49,959 nt of DNA from Sphingomonadales bacterium (GCA_014763545.1 JACXVD010000012.1:1-49959); one strand, 5' to 3'; shown: positions 17,474 through 27,906, counted from the first letter of the stretch. A program made the numbers and translations. Notes: a model not told the origin generated them from the sequence alone.

Positions 17474-18969
17474 TGCCAATGGACGCAAACTCCCTTACCG
17501 AACTCGGCGTCAAGGCGATCCGCGACGGGGTTGCCGCGGGCGATTTCACCGCGCGCGAAGTGGCCGAAGCGTTCAACGCCAATGTCGCCGCCGCATCGGC
17601 CCTTAACGCCTTCATCGTCGCCACGCCCGACCATGCGCTGGCCGCCGCCGACGCGGTCGATGCGGCACGCGCCGCTGGTGAGGCGCTGGGCACGATGGCC
17701 GGCGTGCCGATCGGGATGAAGGACCTGTTCGCCACGCGCGGCGTGCAGACCACCGCCGCCAGCCACATCCTCGAAGGGTTCGAACCCGAATACGAGAGCA
17801 CCGTGTCCGCCAATCTGTGGAAGGCCGGGGCGGGCATGCTGGGCAAGCTCAATCTCGACCAGTTCGCGATGGGTTCGTCCAACGAGACGTCCTATTTCGG
17901 CAATGTCATCTCGCCCTGGCGGCGCAACGATGGCGGCAATGCCGCGCTTGCGCCGGGCGGGTCTTCGGGTGGCAGTTCGGCGGCGGTTTCCGCGCGGCTT
18001 GCACCTGCTGCAACCGGCACCGACACCGGCGGCTCGATCCGCCAGCCCGCCGCCTTCACCGGCATTTCGGGTATCAAGCCGACCTATGGCCGCTGCAGCC
18101 GCTGGGGCATCGTCGCCTTCGCTTCCAGCCTCGACCAGGCCGGGCCGATGGCGCGCGACGTCACCGATTGCGCGATCATGCTGGAAGCGATGGCCGGGTT
18201 CGATCCCAAGGATGCGACCAGCCTCGACCTGCCCGTGCCGCAGTGGGAAGCGGGGCTGAACCCCGACATGCGCGGCAAGAAGATCGGCATCCCGCGCGAA
18301 TATCGCATGGACGGGATGGACGAGGACGTCGCGAAGAGCTGGGACGACGGGATCGCCTGGCTCAAGGACGCCGGGGCTGAAATCGTCGATGTCAGCCTGC
18401 CGCATACCAAATATGCGCTGCCGGCCTATTACATCGTCGCCCCCGCCGAAGCGTCGAGCAACCTCGCGCGTTACGATGGCGTGCGTTACGGCCTGCGCGA
18501 CCTGCCCGATGGCGCCGGTCTGCAGGACATGTACGCCGCCACCCGCGCCGCCGGTTTCGGCGACGAGGTGAAGCGCCGCATCATCATCGGCACCTATGTG
18601 CTGAGCGCCGGTTTCTACGACGCCTATTACAACCAGGCGCAGAAAGTCCGCACGCTGATCGCGCAGGATTTCGCCAAGGCGTTCGAACAGGTCGATGTGA
18701 TCCTTGCGCCGACCTGCCCGACTGCTGCCTTCGGCCTCGGCGACAAGACCAGCGACCCGCTGAGCATGTATCTGAACGATGTTTTCGCCGTGCCCGCCAG
18801 CCTCGCCGGCCTGCCCGCGATGAGCGTGCCCGCCGGGCTGAACCGCGAAGGCCTGCCGCTGGGCCTGCAGCTGATCGGGCGGCCGTTCGACGAACAGGGC
18901 GTGCTCAACGCGGGCCTCGCCCTCGAAGCGCGCGCCGGGTTCGATGCCAAGCCGGAGCGGTGGTGGTAG
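17473..18969 (+). CDS. gatA: Asp/Glu-tRNA amidotransferase subunit A
   Basis: A 498-residue amidase-signature glutaminase releasing ammonia for GatB. The catalytic triad is visible as Lys83 (IGMKDLF), the cis-Ser S164 in GGSSGGSS and the nucleophile S188 in DTGGSIR; the spacing of 24 between the serines fits characterised GatA. A conserved [10 protein letters not shown] stretch and the C-terminal [15 protein letters not shown] complete the family pattern. Starts in the gatC stop and overlaps the start of the next small gene by ten bases. Confidence 0.97.
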   Translation: MPMDANSLTELGVKAIRDGVAAGDFTAREVAEAFNANVAAASALNAFIVATPDHALAAADAVDAARAAGEALGTMAGVPIGMKDLFATRGVQTTAASHILEGFEPEYESTVSANLWKAGAGMLGKLNLDQFAMGSSNETSYFGNVISPWRRNDGGNAALAPGGSSGGSSAAVSARLAPAATGTDTGGSIRQPAAFTGISGIKPTYGRCSRWGIVAFASSLDQAGPMARDVTDCAIMLEAMAGFDPKDATSLDLPVPQWEAGLNPDMRGKKIGIPREYRMDGMDEDVAKSWDDGIAWLKDAGAEIVDVSLPHTKYALPAYYIVAPAEASSNLARYDGVRYGLRDLPDGAGLQDMYAATRAAGFGDEVKRRIIIGTYVLSAGFYDAYYNQAQKVRTLIAQDFAKAFEQVDVILAPTCPTAAFGLGDKTSDPLSMYLNDVFAVPASLAGLPAMSVPAGLNREGLPLGLQLIGRPFDEQGVLNAGLALEARAGFDAKPERWW

Positions 18970-19244
18970 AAGCCGGGATCGGCTTCTTCGAAGTCGTCCG
19001 GCTGAAGGACGATCCCGCGCTCGAAGAGGCGGCGGGATTGACCGGCCATATCATCGGCATCTCGCAGGACGAGGAAACCGGCACGATCCACGGCTACGGC
19101 GTGTGGGTCTATGATCTCGAACAGGTCTGGTCGGTCGAAATCGACCAGTTCGACCGGCTCGGCCATGTCGACGAGATCGCGAAGGGCGAACATGCCCGTC
19201 GCGGCCCCGCGATCCGGGTCAGCCGCGAAGGCGATCTGTTGTGA
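18960..19244 (+). CDS. Imm31-like small protein between gatA and gatB
   Basis: A 94-residue acidic protein. It starts at one of two adjacent GTG codons (18960 or 18963) inside the end of gatA, with GGAG upstream, and ends in the GTGA that starts the acyltransferase gene. The sequence [20 protein letters not shown], then [20 protein letters not shown] and LEQVWSV, resembles the immunity protein 31 (Imm31) fold family as I remember it. That assignment is moderate and unsearched. No polymorphic toxin is nearby, so an immunity role is not supported by context. No signal peptide or membrane segment is seen. Confidence 0.7.
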   Translation: MVVEAGIGFFEVVRLKDDPALEEAAGLTGHIIGISQDEETGTIHGYGVWVYDLEQVWSVEIDQFDRLGHVDEIAKGEHARRGPAIRVSREGDLL

Positions 19245-20356
19245 GCGCCCAGCGCGAACGCTTCATCGCGCTCGATTCGCTGCGTGGGCTCGCGGCGCTG
19301 ACCATCGTGTTCTACCACACGGGCGATTTCGGCTGGATCGCCGGCCTCTATCCGTTCCGCTTCGGGTGGATGCTGGTCGATTTCTTCTTCATCCTCTCCG
19401 GCTTCGTCATCGCGATGAGCTATGGCGCGCGGCTGGCGCATGGCTATCCGCGCGGCGGCTTCCTGCTGGTGCGGCTGGGTCGCGTCTATCCTCTGCACAT
19501 TGCGATGGTCGCGGTCTTCGTGCTGCTCGAATTCGCGGTGTTCCGCCCGATCCTGCATGAAAGCCACCCGCTGACCGAACTGGCGCGCGGCGTGTTCCTG
19601 CTCGATGCCTTTGCGCGCGGGGCGGGCAATTTCTATGCCCCGGTCAGCTGGGCGGTGGCGGTGGAGCTGGTGCTCTATGCGCTGGCGGCAATGATGTTCG
19701 GGCGCGGGCGCTGGGCGATCGGGCTGGCGCTGCTGCTCGCTGCCGCATCGGCCTGGGCGCTCTTGACCGGGTTCAATGTGATCGGCTTCGGGCGGTTGCT
19801 CCAGCGCGGGCTGCTCGGCTTCCCGCTCGGCGTCCTGGCCTTCTGGCTGCACCAGCGCCTGCGCGCGGTGGAGCCGGGTGCGGCCCTGCTGACGCTCGGC
19901 GAATTGCTGCTGCTGGGGGCCTTCGTCTGGCTGATGTGGCTGCCCGGCAAGAATGCCACCTGGATTCCGGGCACCGACCTGCTGTTCACCGCGATGATCC
20001 TGGTCTTCGCGCGCGACGGGGGGCTGGCGAGCAAGCTGCTGCAGGCGCGCCCGCTGGTCGCGCTGGGGCAGCTCTCCTTCGCGCTCTACATGGTGCACCT
20101 GGTCTATATCATCGTGCCCAATCGCTTCCTGCCGGGTATCGTGACGGCGCTGGGCCATTCCGAGTGGGTGCGCCCGGGCCGCAACACATTCGGGCTGATG
20201 AGCATCGACCCGCCGCCGCTGGTGGCGACCGCATTGTCGCTGGCGGTGGTCGCCTGCGCGCTGGGCACGGCATGGCTCGCCTGGCGCTGGATCGAGGAGC
20301 CTGCGCGCCATTGGACCCGCCGTTTCGCGCCGGTCGAGGCCAAGGCTGCAAACTGA
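19241..20356 (+). CDS. Acyltransferase 3 family membrane protein (OafA-like)
   Basis: A 371-residue polytopic acyltransferase of the AT3 family, which O-acylates glycans, lipids or small molecules at the membrane. The N-terminal R-X10-H pattern is R15 and H26 in ALDSLRGLAAL...FYHTGDF, both conserved and thought to be catalytic. About ten hydrophobic helices follow, with a family-type LSFALYMVHL late in the sequence and a basic C-terminus (WIEEPARHWTRR). It starts at GTG in the stop of the small gene and ends 39 bases before gatB. The acceptor is unknown. The gene interrupts the gatCAB set. Confidence 0.9.
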   Translation: MSAQRERFIALDSLRGLAALTIVFYHTGDFGWIAGLYPFRFGWMLVDFFFILSGFVIAMSYGARLAHGYPRGGFLLVRLGRVYPLHIAMVAVFVLLEFAVFRPILHESHPLTELARGVFLLDAFARGAGNFYAPVSWAVAVELVLYALAAMMFGRGRWAIGLALLLAAASAWALLTGFNVIGFGRLLQRGLLGFPLGVLAFWLHQRLRAVEPGAALLTLGELLLLGAFVWLMWLPGKNATWIPGTDLLFTAMILVFARDGGLASKLLQARPLVALGQLSFALYMVHLVYIIVPNRFLPGIVTALGHSEWVRPGRNTFGLMSIDPPPLVATALSLAVVACALGTAWLAWRWIEEPARHWTRRFAPVEAKAAN

Positions 20357-20395
20357 GTCTTTCCAGCTGCGCTGCGCTGCACTATCGGCAATGGC

Positions 20396-21901
20396 ATGAC
20401 TGAATCCACCTATCGCATCCAGGGCGCAACCGGCGAGTGGGAGGTCGTGATCGGCCTCGAAGTCCACGCGCAGGTCACTTCCAACGCCAAGCTGTTTTCC
20501 GGCGCATCCACCGCCTTCGGCGCGGAGCCGAATGCGCAGGTCAGCCTGATCGACGCCGCCATGCCCGGCATGCTGCCGGTGCCGAACCGCGAATGCATCC
20601 GCCAGGCCGTGCGCACCGGCATGGCGATCGAGGCGCAGATCAATGCGTGGAGCCGGTTCGACCGCAAGAACTACTTCTACGCCGATCTGCCGCAGGGCTA
20701 CCAGATCAGCCAGCTCTACCACCCGCTGGTCGGCGAAGGCTCGCTGATGATCGAAGCGGACGAGAAGGCCGGGATTGCCGAGCCCAAGGTGATCGGGATC
20801 GAACGTATCCATGTCGAACAGGACGCGGGCAAGCTGATGCATGACCAGCATCCGACCATGTCCTATGTCGACCTCAACCGCTGCGGCGTGGCGCTGATGG
20901 AAATCGTCAGCCGCCCCGACATGCGCAGCCCGGCTGAGGCGGGCGCCTATCTGCGCAAGCTGCGCACCATCCTGCGCTATGTCGGATCGTGCGATGGCAA
21001 TATGGAAGAAGGCTCGATGCGCGCCGACGTCAACGTCAGCGTGCGCAAGCCGGGCGGGGAACTCGGCACCCGCACCGAGACCAAGAACGTCAACTCGGTC
21101 CGCTTCGTGATGCAGGCGATCGAGCATGAAGCGAACCGCCAGGTCGACTTGATCGAGAATGGCGGCACGGTGGTGCAGGAAACCCGGCTGTTCGATCCGA
21201 ACAGCGGCACGACGCGGAGCATGCGCAGCAAGGAAGACGCGCATGATTATCGCTATTTCCCCGATCCCGACCTGCTCCCACTGGAGCTGGACGAGGCATT
21301 CCTCGCCGATTGCCGTGCCTCGTTGCCCGAACTGCCCGACGCCAAGCGCGCGCGGTATGAGGGGGAGCTGGGCCTCAGCGCCTATAATGCCGGCCAGCTG
21401 ACCGCCGAGGTCGAGGTCTTCGCCCGCTTCGAAACGCTGCTGGCGGAAGTCGCGCGAAGCCTGGGCAAGGGCGAGAAGGATGTGGCGACTGCGGTTGCCA
21501 ACTGGTCGCTCTCGGTCGCACCGGGTGTGATCAACGCGCTGGGCGACGAAGCGAACCCGGCGCACGCCACTGCCGAAGCACAGGCCGCCATCCTCAAGAT
21601 GCAGGATGCGGGCGATATCAGCGGCGGACAGGCTAAGGAAATCTTCGAGATCGTGCTCCGCACCGGCCGCGAACCGGGCGAGATTGCCGAGACCGAAGGG
21701 CTCAAGCAGATGTCCGACACCGGCGCGATCGAGGCGGTTATCGACGAAGTGCTCGCCGCGAACCAGGACAAGGTCGCCGATTATCGCGGCGGGAAGGACA
21801 AGCTGTTCGGCTTCTTCGTCGGCCAGACGATGAAGGCGATGCAGGGCAAGGGCAACCCGGCGGTGGTCAACCAGATACTGAAGGCGAAGCTGGACGGCTG
21901 A
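20396..21901 (+). CDS. gatB: Asp/Glu-tRNA amidotransferase subunit B
   Basis: A 501-residue GatB, the kinase and transamidase subunit of GatCAB. Typical segments are [49 protein letters not shown]-like (here [19 protein letters not shown]), and [18 protein letters not shown]. The C-terminal YqeY-like tRNA-binding domain spans about residues 350-500, with a [11 protein letters not shown] segment. Its start codon is separated from gatA by the small protein and acyltransferase genes. A strong terminator follows. Confidence 0.97.
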   Translation: MTESTYRIQGATGEWEVVIGLEVHAQVTSNAKLFSGASTAFGAEPNAQVSLIDAAMPGMLPVPNRECIRQAVRTGMAIEAQINAWSRFDRKNYFYADLPQGYQISQLYHPLVGEGSLMIEADEKAGIAEPKVIGIERIHVEQDAGKLMHDQHPTMSYVDLNRCGVALMEIVSRPDMRSPAEAGAYLRKLRTILRYVGSCDGNMEEGSMRADVNVSVRKPGGELGTRTETKNVNSVRFVMQAIEHEANRQVDLIENGGTVVQETRLFDPNSGTTRSMRSKEDAHDYRYFPDPDLLPLELDEAFLADCRASLPELPDAKRARYEGELGLSAYNAGQLTAEVEVFARFETLLAEVARSLGKGEKDVATAVANWSLSVAPGVINALGDEANPAHATAEAQAAILKMQDAGDISGGQAKEIFEIVLRTGREPGEIAETEGLKQMSDTGAIEAVIDEVLAANQDKVADYRGGKDKLFGFFVGQTMKAMQGKGNPAVVNQILKAKLDG

Positions 21902-21922
21902 TCCGCGCTGTTTTCGACCAAG

Positions 21923-21959
21923 AAAAAGGGCCGCCGGAGTATCCCTCCGGCGGCCCTTC
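21923..21959. terminator. Bidirectional terminator between gatB and the small beta-rich protein gene
   Basis: A 12-bp perfect stem GGGCCGCCGGAG / CTCCGGCGGCCC (arms 21928-21939 and 21945-21956) has a 5-base loop. It is preceded by AAAAA, giving TTTTT on the minus strand, and followed by TTCT on the plus strand. It sits between two convergent genes and serves both, more strongly the minus one. Confidence 0.88.
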
Positions 21960-21980
21960 TCGTTTGCGCAGATAATGGCG

Positions 21981-22280
21981 TCAGGCGCGGGTGCCGCTCA
22001 TCGGCATGGCGCCGAAGGCACCGGCATTGACCGAGCCGGTCAGCGTGTCGCCGTCGATCGTCGCTTCGCCTTCCAGCTTCATCGGCATCGGCACGGTCAT
22101 GTTCATCGACCAGGTCAGCTTGTTGCCGTCGATCTTGCCGTCTTCGACATCCATGCTGCCCATGGCCCCTGCATTGACACCGCTGAAGGTACCATCACCA
22201 TTATCCAAGACGGTGAAGGTGCTGGTCTGGTCGCCCATCGGGGTCTTGGTCACGCAATTATAGCTACCGGCTACGGACAT
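21981..22280 (-). CDS. Small beta-rich conserved protein, function unknown
   Basis: A 99-residue protein without a clear signal peptide, beginning MSVAGSYNCVTKTPMG. It has alternating short hydrophobic strands and glycine turns. Two related segments, VNAGAMGSM near residue 35 and VNAGAFGAM near residue 84, suggest an internal duplication or beta-barrel. AGGAG lies seven bases before ATG (GAGGAGAGAACG). The start is 38 bases after the M16 peptidase stop on the same strand, so the two may be cotranscribed. I do not recognise a named family; similar C-terminal patterns occur in sphingomonad hypothetical proteins as I recall. Confidence 0.75.
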   Translation of the reverse strand: MSVAGSYNCVTKTPMGDQTSTFTVLDNGDGTFSGVNAGAMGSMDVEDGKIDGNKLTWSMNMTVPMPMKLEGEATIDGDTLTGSVNAGAFGAMPMSGTRA

Positions 22281-22318
22281 CGTTCTCTCCTCGAAAAGTC
22301 CTGCTTCGCGAATCCGCC

Positions 22319-25243
22319 TTACTTGCCTTCTGCCGTGGCGGGCGAGGGCATTGTTTCGACGGTCCAGCCCAGCTTGTCCAGCTGCGGGCGGACCACCTTG
22401 GCATCGCCTACCACCACGAAGACCAGGTCGTCGGCCTTGAACGAGGCGCGCGCCTGCGCGTCGAGTTCTTCCGCTGTCAGGCCCTTGTACTTCGCCGCCA
22501 GCGATTCATAGTAATCGTCGGGGCGGCCATAGGTGATGATATTGCCCACCCCGCCGAGCACATCGCGCGAGGTTTCGAACTGGCCGGGCAGTTCGCGGAC
22601 GTTGCCGTTGATCAGCCGCTCGAGCTCGTCACCCTTCACGCCCTCGCTGCCGGTATAGGCGGCAAGGTCGGTCAGCAGCGCGGTGATCGAATCGCCCGTC
22701 CGGTCGGCCTGCACCGGCGCGTAGATCAGCCAGCTGGCCTGGTTGAGCGGGTTGCGCACCAGGCTGCGCACACCATAGGACCAGCCCTTGGTCTCGCGCA
22801 GGTCCATATTGATGCGGCTGAGGAAGTTGCCGCCGAACACCTCGTTCGAGGCGGTAAGCGCAACCAGGTCATCAGTACCCTTGAACGGCAGCACACGGCC
22901 CGCAAGTATTACCGATTGCGGCGAGGCCGGACGGTCGATCAGGATGATACGCGGGGTCTGGGTGGGAATCGCGGCGTCGAGCTTCTTGACCGGCGGGGCC
23001 ATCTTGTTGGCCTTCCACTGGCCGAAGCTCTTTTCGAGCAGCGGCATGATCTCTTCCAGCGTGGTGTCGCCGACCACGAAGATCTTGGCATTGGTCGGGG
23101 TGATCCAGCGCGAGTGGAAGCGCACCAGATCGTCACGCGTCACCTTGGCGACCACCGCCTTGTCACCCAGTCCGCTGGGCGGCATGCCATAGGGATGTTC
23201 GGGACCGAACAGCACCTTGGCCAGTGCCCGCTGGCCCAGCGCGCCCGGATTGTTCAGCTCGCCGTCGATCCGGTTCACCTGCTGGGTGCGCACGCGCTCC
23301 AGTTCCTTGGCATCGAACGCAGGCTGGCGGATATATTGCGCCAGCAGGTCGAGCGAGGCGCCCAGGTTCGGGGTCACCGCGTCCAGCCCGAAGCTGGTCG
23401 TATCGGCATCCGCCGCGCCATAGATGCGCGCGCCGAGCCGCTCGCGCGCTTCCGCCAGTTGGGTCGAATCGAGATTGGTGGTGCCTTCGTCCATCAGGCT
23501 GAGCATCATCGACTGCACGCCGGGCGCGTCGATCGGATCGGCCGAATAGCCGGCATCGAAAGCGACGCGGACATTGACCACCGGCACCGCGTCGCGGCGC
23601 GCGAAATAGACCTTGATCCCGTTGGACAGGGTCGCGCGTTCGATCGCGGGGAAGTCGAGCGGCTTGAGATCGCCCACGGCGGGCAGGGTGGACCGGTCCG
23701 CCTCGGGTGCGCCGGCGGCGGCAACGGCACCGGCCCCTTCGGCGGCGAAAGCCGGGTCGACGAAATGCGCGGGCTGACGACCGGCACCAGCCGGATCGGT
23801 GACGTAACCGCCGCGGGCCTCGCCGCCTTCCTTGCGTTCACCGGGCTTGACCACGAGGGTGAAGACCGGGCGCGACAGCCACTTGGCGGTCACGTCGCGC
23901 ACCTGCGCCGGGGTCATTGCGGCGGCCGTTTTCAGCTCTTTCTTGTAATGCGCCGGATCGCCCGAATAGAGCAGCCCTTCGGCCAGCGTCGGGGCCTTGC
24001 CGCCAAATCCGCCGACCGATTCCAGCCCGCGGATCTGGCCCGAGGCATAGGAGGTGGTGGCGCGCTGCAATTCGTCCTGCGTCGGGCCGTTCTTGAGGAA
24101 ATCCCCGATCACGCCGTCGATCGCGGCGCCCAGTTCCTCGTCGCTGACACCCGGCTTGGCGTCGGCGAAGATCACGAACTGCCCCGCCTGGCCGAAGATG
24201 TCGGCGCTGGCCGAGACGCGCACTGCCAGCTGCTTCTTGCGCACCAGCTCGTTATCGAGCCGCGAACTGGCGAGGCCGCCCAGCACGCTCGCCCCCATCG
24301 ACAGCGGGATATAGTCGGGATTGTCGAGCCCCGGCACCGCCCACATGCGATAGATGCGGGTGGTCGGCACCTGGTCGTAGATCACCTTGGTCACCGGCGC
24401 GGCGAGGTCGGGCACGGGGGCCGCAACCGGATGCACCTTGGGCCCGGCGGGGATCGCGCCGAACCACTTGGCGACCTTCGCCTTGGCAGTCGGCACATCG
24501 ATGTCGCCGGCCAGCACGAGGATCGCGTTGTTCGGGCCGTAATGGTCGCGGAACCAGCCCTTCACATCGTCGAGCGAGGCGCTGTCGAGATCGGCCATCG
24601 AGCCGATGGTGGAGTGATGGTAGGGATGGCCCGACGGGTAGAGGTTTTCCAGCTGCTCGTATTCGACCATGCCAAAGGGCGCGTTGTCGCCCTGGCGCTT
24701 CTCATTCTGCACCACCGAGCGCTGGTTATCGAGCTTCTCCTGCGTCACCGCGCCGAGCAAATAGCCCATGCGATCGCTTTCGAGCATCAGTGCGAGGTCG
24801 AGCGCGCCGGTCGGCACGGTCTCGAAATAATTGGTCCGGTCGAACCAGGTGGTGCCGTTGAAATCGGTTGCGCCGACCTGCTGCAGCGGTTCGAAGAAGT
24901 CGCCCGGCGCGTGTTCGCTGCCGTTGAACATCAGGTGTTCGAACAAGTGGGCGAAGCCGGTCTTGCCCTTGGGCTCGTTCTTCGATCCCACGCCGTACCA
25001 CACCGACACGGCGACCACCGGGGCCTTGCGGTCGGTATGGACCAGCACGGTCAGGCCATTGTCGAGCTTGAAACTTTCATAGGGGATCGAAACCGCGTCG
25101 ATCAGTTCGGACAGCGGCGCAGGCGCATCGGCCTGGGCGGTGCTGGCGGCAGCCGCAGGGGCGGCATCCTTGGCCAGAACAGGCGCGGCGGAGGTTGCAA
25201 AGGCAAGCGCCAGCAAGCTGGTTGCTGCGATCTTCAGCTTCAT
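22319..25243 (-). CDS. Double-domain M16 family zinc metallopeptidase, periplasmic
   Basis: A 974-residue peptidase of the M16 (pitrilysin/insulinase) family, exported by a signal peptide of about 24 residues (cleavage after VLA). The first half has the inverted zinc motif H99-L-F-E102-H103 followed by LMF. The second half repeats the M16 fold (from about residue 530, SNGIKVYFARRDAVPVVNVRV) but has no HxxEH and is presumably inactive, as in two-domain M16 enzymes. I chose the Met starting MKLKIAATSL with a GGGGACTGAAC leader upstream. Probably degrades imported or misfolded peptides in the periplasm. It lies downstream of a TonB receptor. Confidence 0.93.
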   Translation of the reverse strand: MKLKIAATSLLALAFATSAAPVLAKDAAPAAAASTAQADAPAPLSELIDAVSIPYESFKLDNGLTVLVHTDRKAPVVAVSVWYGVGSKNEPKGKTGFAHLFEHLMFNGSEHAPGDFFEPLQQVGATDFNGTTWFDRTNYFETVPTGALDLALMLESDRMGYLLGAVTQEKLDNQRSVVQNEKRQGDNAPFGMVEYEQLENLYPSGHPYHHSTIGSMADLDSASLDDVKGWFRDHYGPNNAILVLAGDIDVPTAKAKVAKWFGAIPAGPKVHPVAAPVPDLAAPVTKVIYDQVPTTRIYRMWAVPGLDNPDYIPLSMGASVLGGLASSRLDNELVRKKQLAVRVSASADIFGQAGQFVIFADAKPGVSDEELGAAIDGVIGDFLKNGPTQDELQRATTSYASGQIRGLESVGGFGGKAPTLAEGLLYSGDPAHYKKELKTAAAMTPAQVRDVTAKWLSRPVFTLVVKPGERKEGGEARGGYVTDPAGAGRQPAHFVDPAFAAEGAGAVAAAGAPEADRSTLPAVGDLKPLDFPAIERATLSNGIKVYFARRDAVPVVNVRVAFDAGYSADPIDAPGVQSMMLSLMDEGTTNLDSTQLAEARERLGARIYGAADADTTSFGLDAVTPNLGASLDLLAQYIRQPAFDAKELERVRTQQVNRIDGELNNPGALGQRALAKVLFGPEHPYGMPPSGLGDKAVVAKVTRDDLVRFHSRWITPTNAKIFVVGDTTLEEIMPLLEKSFGQWKANKMAPPVKKLDAAIPTQTPRIILIDRPASPQSVILAGRVLPFKGTDDLVALTASNEVFGGNFLSRINMDLRETKGWSYGVRSLVRNPLNQASWLIYAPVQADRTGDSITALLTDLAAYTGSEGVKGDELERLINGNVRELPGQFETSRDVLGGVGNIITYGRPDDYYESLAAKYKGLTAEELDAQARASFKADDLVFVVVGDAKVVRPQLDKLGWTVETMPSPATAEGK

Positions 25244-25398
25244 GTTCAGTCCCCAGTGATTCAAACAATCTGATTGCGAATGCAACTTCCTAAGGTCCGT
25301 CCGGCGCTGCGTCATGTATTTTCGACCGGCGACATGGGGAAGGGGACCAAGCGCGTTGACATGGCGCGCAGGCCGTCAGCGTGCTGTATTGCCGATGG

Positions 25399-25426
25399 AA
25401 AAGGGGGCGGCAACCGTGCCGCCCCC
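25399..25426 (-). terminator. Terminator of the TonB receptor gene at 25456
   Basis: On the minus strand a 10-bp stem GGGGGCGGCA / TGCCGCCCCC with a four-base loop is followed by TTTT. It starts 30 bases after the receptor stop, so the receptor transcript probably ends before the M16 gene, which would then need its own promoter in the next 150 bases. Confidence 0.85.
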
Positions 25427-25455
25427 TTCGCCCTGGCAGGGCCGGGATCGCCCGG

Positions 25456-27765
25456 TTACTTGCGCAGCGTCAACGTGGCGAAGAACGCCTGCGGCGCGCC
25501 GGTCTGCAAGGTCTGCGCATCGCCGCGGTTGCCGAAGCCATTGGTGCCGATCGTGCCGATATAGCGTTCGTCGAACAGGTTGGTCGCGTTGACCCGCAGC
25601 TCGACATGGTCGTTGAAGCGATAGCCCAGCGACGCATCGACAATCGCACGCCCGCCGACCGACTGGTCGTTCTCGTAGGTAAAATAGCGCTTCGACATGT
25701 AATCCACGCCCAGCTGGCCGAAGAAGCCGCCCTGGTCGAAGTTCACTTCGCCGTGGAAGATGTGCCGGGGGCTATCGACCACGGTCTTGCCGCCGGTCGC
25801 GGCATAGACGCTGCCATCGGCGTTGAGCACATCGTCGCGATAGGTCGAATCATTATAGGCATAGCTGACGTAGATGCCGACGCCGCGCGTAACCTTGATA
25901 TCGGCGCCCGCCTCGATGCCGATCGAGCGAACCGAACCGACGTTGCGCAGGATGGCCGGGTTGCCGACGATGCCCGCGCCATTGCTGAACGAGATGATAC
26001 GGTTGTCGAAATTGACGTAGTAACCGGCGAGCACCGCGTTCACGACCGGCGTGTTGTAGCGCACGCCGATTTCATAGGTGTCGGAGGTTTCCGGCTTCAG
26101 CCCGTCGACCTTGAGCGAGTCGAAACCTGCCTGGGTCGTGGCGAACGGCCCTGCGGTGGTGGCGCTGGCAAAGGCACGCGTCACCTGGGTGAAACCGGCG
26201 AAGAACTGCGCCCGGTCCACATTGTAGGTGAGGCCGACATGCGGCTGGAACCAGTCCTCCACCGCAATGTCACCCTGCGCCCGCCCGCCGGAAATCACCG
26301 GCTGGGCGTGGTTTTCGACGCGGAAACCCTTCCAGCCGAGGTTGAGCTTGAGGTCGCCCAGCTCGACCTTGTCCTCGACGAAATACTGGTAGGTCTTGGT
26401 GGTGAAGTCGAATTCCCATTGGGTGTAGAACGGGTCCGACTGGAATTCGAGGAAGCTGCGGCCCGGGTTGTCGCGGCTGGTCAGCGCATAGAACCGCCGC
26501 GCCTGGTGGAAATCGTTGTTCTCGTACCAGACCCCCAGCGTCGCCTCGGTCATGGCGACGGGCAGGGTGACCTGGCCGAACACGCCGCTGCGCTCGATAT
26601 CGTATTCGGTCGTGCGGATCGTGTAGGGCGAACCGCCGGTGGGGCTGGCGAGATAGGGCGTGCCCCACAGCCCCTGGCCGTGGTTGTTGTGGTAATAGCC
26701 GGTGAGCGAGAAATCGGCCCCGCCGCTGTCACCGCGCAGGCGCACATAGGCCAGATGGTCGCGCCGCAGGCCCGATGCGTCGAGATAGGCATCGTCGGGC
26801 GAGGTATAGGGCGCCGGGTAGGTCGTGCCCGCAGCCGGGTTCTGCGGCACGGCGCCGGTGTAACCGGTGTTGGCACCGACATCGGCTACCTGATTGGCCA
26901 GCGCGAGCTGCAAATAGCTGAAATTGTCCGCGAAATAGCCCAGCCGATCGATCTGTTCGAGGCTGAAGTCCTGATAATCCTGCTCGGCGCGGTTCGAATA
27001 GCTGTACCAGCCGTCGATCGCGAAATCGCCCAGCGGGACGGTGATCTTGGCGTTGACCAGATCCTGGCGCTGTTCGCCATAGCCCTTCCACTTGTCGGTC
27101 TTGTAATGGGCATAGCTGACGAAGCCGCTCACCCCGTCGGGGCTGCCCATGCCGGCGCGCACGAAGCCGCGGAACGTGTCGAACGAGCCATAGGTGCCCG
27201 ATGCGGTGGCATTGAGCTCGTCCGCCGGGGTGATGGAGCGGGTTTCGACTGCGCCGCCTAGGTTGTTGGTCGACGCGATGCCGATGTTGCCGGCACCCTG
27301 CGTCACCGAAATCGAACCGATGTTTTCCTGTGCGATCACCCGGCTGATGTGCAGGCCGTTGTAGTTGCCGTAGCTCCCGTCGCCCAGCGGCACGCCGTCG
27401 AACGTGTAGCCGAGCTGGTTCTGGTTGAAGCCGCGGATCGAGATGCGCTGCGACCATTCGTAATTGCCGAAGGGGTCGGACGACTGGAAATTGACGCCGG
27501 GCAGCTTGGCGACCGCCTTCAGCGGGCTGAGCGCGGGCGTGGCGATGGAGATGCTTTCCTGCGACAGCGTGCCGGTCTGGCGGGTTTCGCCCTGTCCGAA
27601 CACGACGATCTCCCCGCCGTTCGACGCGGTCGTGTCGGCAGCCGCGTCATCGCCTGCGGTAGCACGGGCATCATCGGCATTATCGGCGGCGTTATCAGCG
27701 GCGTGGGCCGCAGTTACGGGCAGCATTACGGTGCTGGCGAGCAGCAGGGACAGCGTGGCACGCAT
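25456..27765 (-). CDS. TonB-dependent outer membrane receptor
   Basis: A 769-residue TonB-dependent receptor with a signal peptide (cleavage after AAHA, residue 22 or so). A low-complexity acidic Asp/Ala stretch follows, then a plug domain (about 75-190, with VAKLPGVNFQ, ISIRGF and YTFDGVPLGDGSYGN). The remainder is a beta barrel with alternating aromatic strands and an end segment NLFDERYIGTIGTNGFG typical of receptors. The last residues TLTLRK lack the usual terminal aromatic. AAGGAA precedes the ATG by seven bases. The substrate is unknown; the acylase gene immediately upstream and the peptidase downstream suggest an acylated or peptide ligand. That link is inference. Confidence 0.92.
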   Translation of the reverse strand: MRATLSLLLASTVMLPVTAAHAADNAADNADDARATAGDDAAADTTASNGGEIVVFGQGETRQTGTLSQESISIATPALSPLKAVAKLPGVNFQSSDPFGNYEWSQRISIRGFNQNQLGYTFDGVPLGDGSYGNYNGLHISRVIAQENIGSISVTQGAGNIGIASTNNLGGAVETRSITPADELNATASGTYGSFDTFRGFVRAGMGSPDGVSGFVSYAHYKTDKWKGYGEQRQDLVNAKITVPLGDFAIDGWYSYSNRAEQDYQDFSLEQIDRLGYFADNFSYLQLALANQVADVGANTGYTGAVPQNPAAGTTYPAPYTSPDDAYLDASGLRRDHLAYVRLRGDSGGADFSLTGYYHNNHGQGLWGTPYLASPTGGSPYTIRTTEYDIERSGVFGQVTLPVAMTEATLGVWYENNDFHQARRFYALTSRDNPGRSFLEFQSDPFYTQWEFDFTTKTYQYFVEDKVELGDLKLNLGWKGFRVENHAQPVISGGRAQGDIAVEDWFQPHVGLTYNVDRAQFFAGFTQVTRAFASATTAGPFATTQAGFDSLKVDGLKPETSDTYEIGVRYNTPVVNAVLAGYYVNFDNRIISFSNGAGIVGNPAILRNVGSVRSIGIEAGADIKVTRGVGIYVSYAYNDSTYRDDVLNADGSVYAATGGKTVVDSPRHIFHGEVNFDQGGFFGQLGVDYMSKRYFTYENDQSVGGRAIVDASLGYRFNDHVELRVNATNLFDERYIGTIGTNGFGNRGDAQTLQTGAPQAFFATLTLRK

Positions 27766-27891
27766 CGTCTGGTTCCTTATCGAAAGACGAATCGCGCTCC
27801 CGCCTGCCCCCGCTCGTGGTGCCCCCATGATCGGTCGGGGCGGTGCGATTCGCCGATGCGATTAGGCGCGGCGAGTTGCACGCCGGTGGCG

Positions 27892-27906
27892 GAACGGTTG
27901 CCGTTC
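27892..27906. promoter_or_regulatory. Inverted repeat GAACGG-TTG-CCGTTC upstream of the receptor at 27765
   Basis: A perfect 6-bp inverted repeat with a three-base spacer lies about 130 bases upstream of the receptor ATG. ACGGT elements recur on its 3' side through 27936 (AACGGTGACGGTT, then ACGGTCG). This could be a repressor or activator site; no regulator gene is nearby. Confidence 0.35.

Noticed and set aside
22916-25273. A 785-residue plus-strand open frame opposite the M16 peptidase
   Set aside because: Same reason: the minus strand has HxxEH and a signal peptide; the plus frame is an Arg/Gly-rich antisense product.
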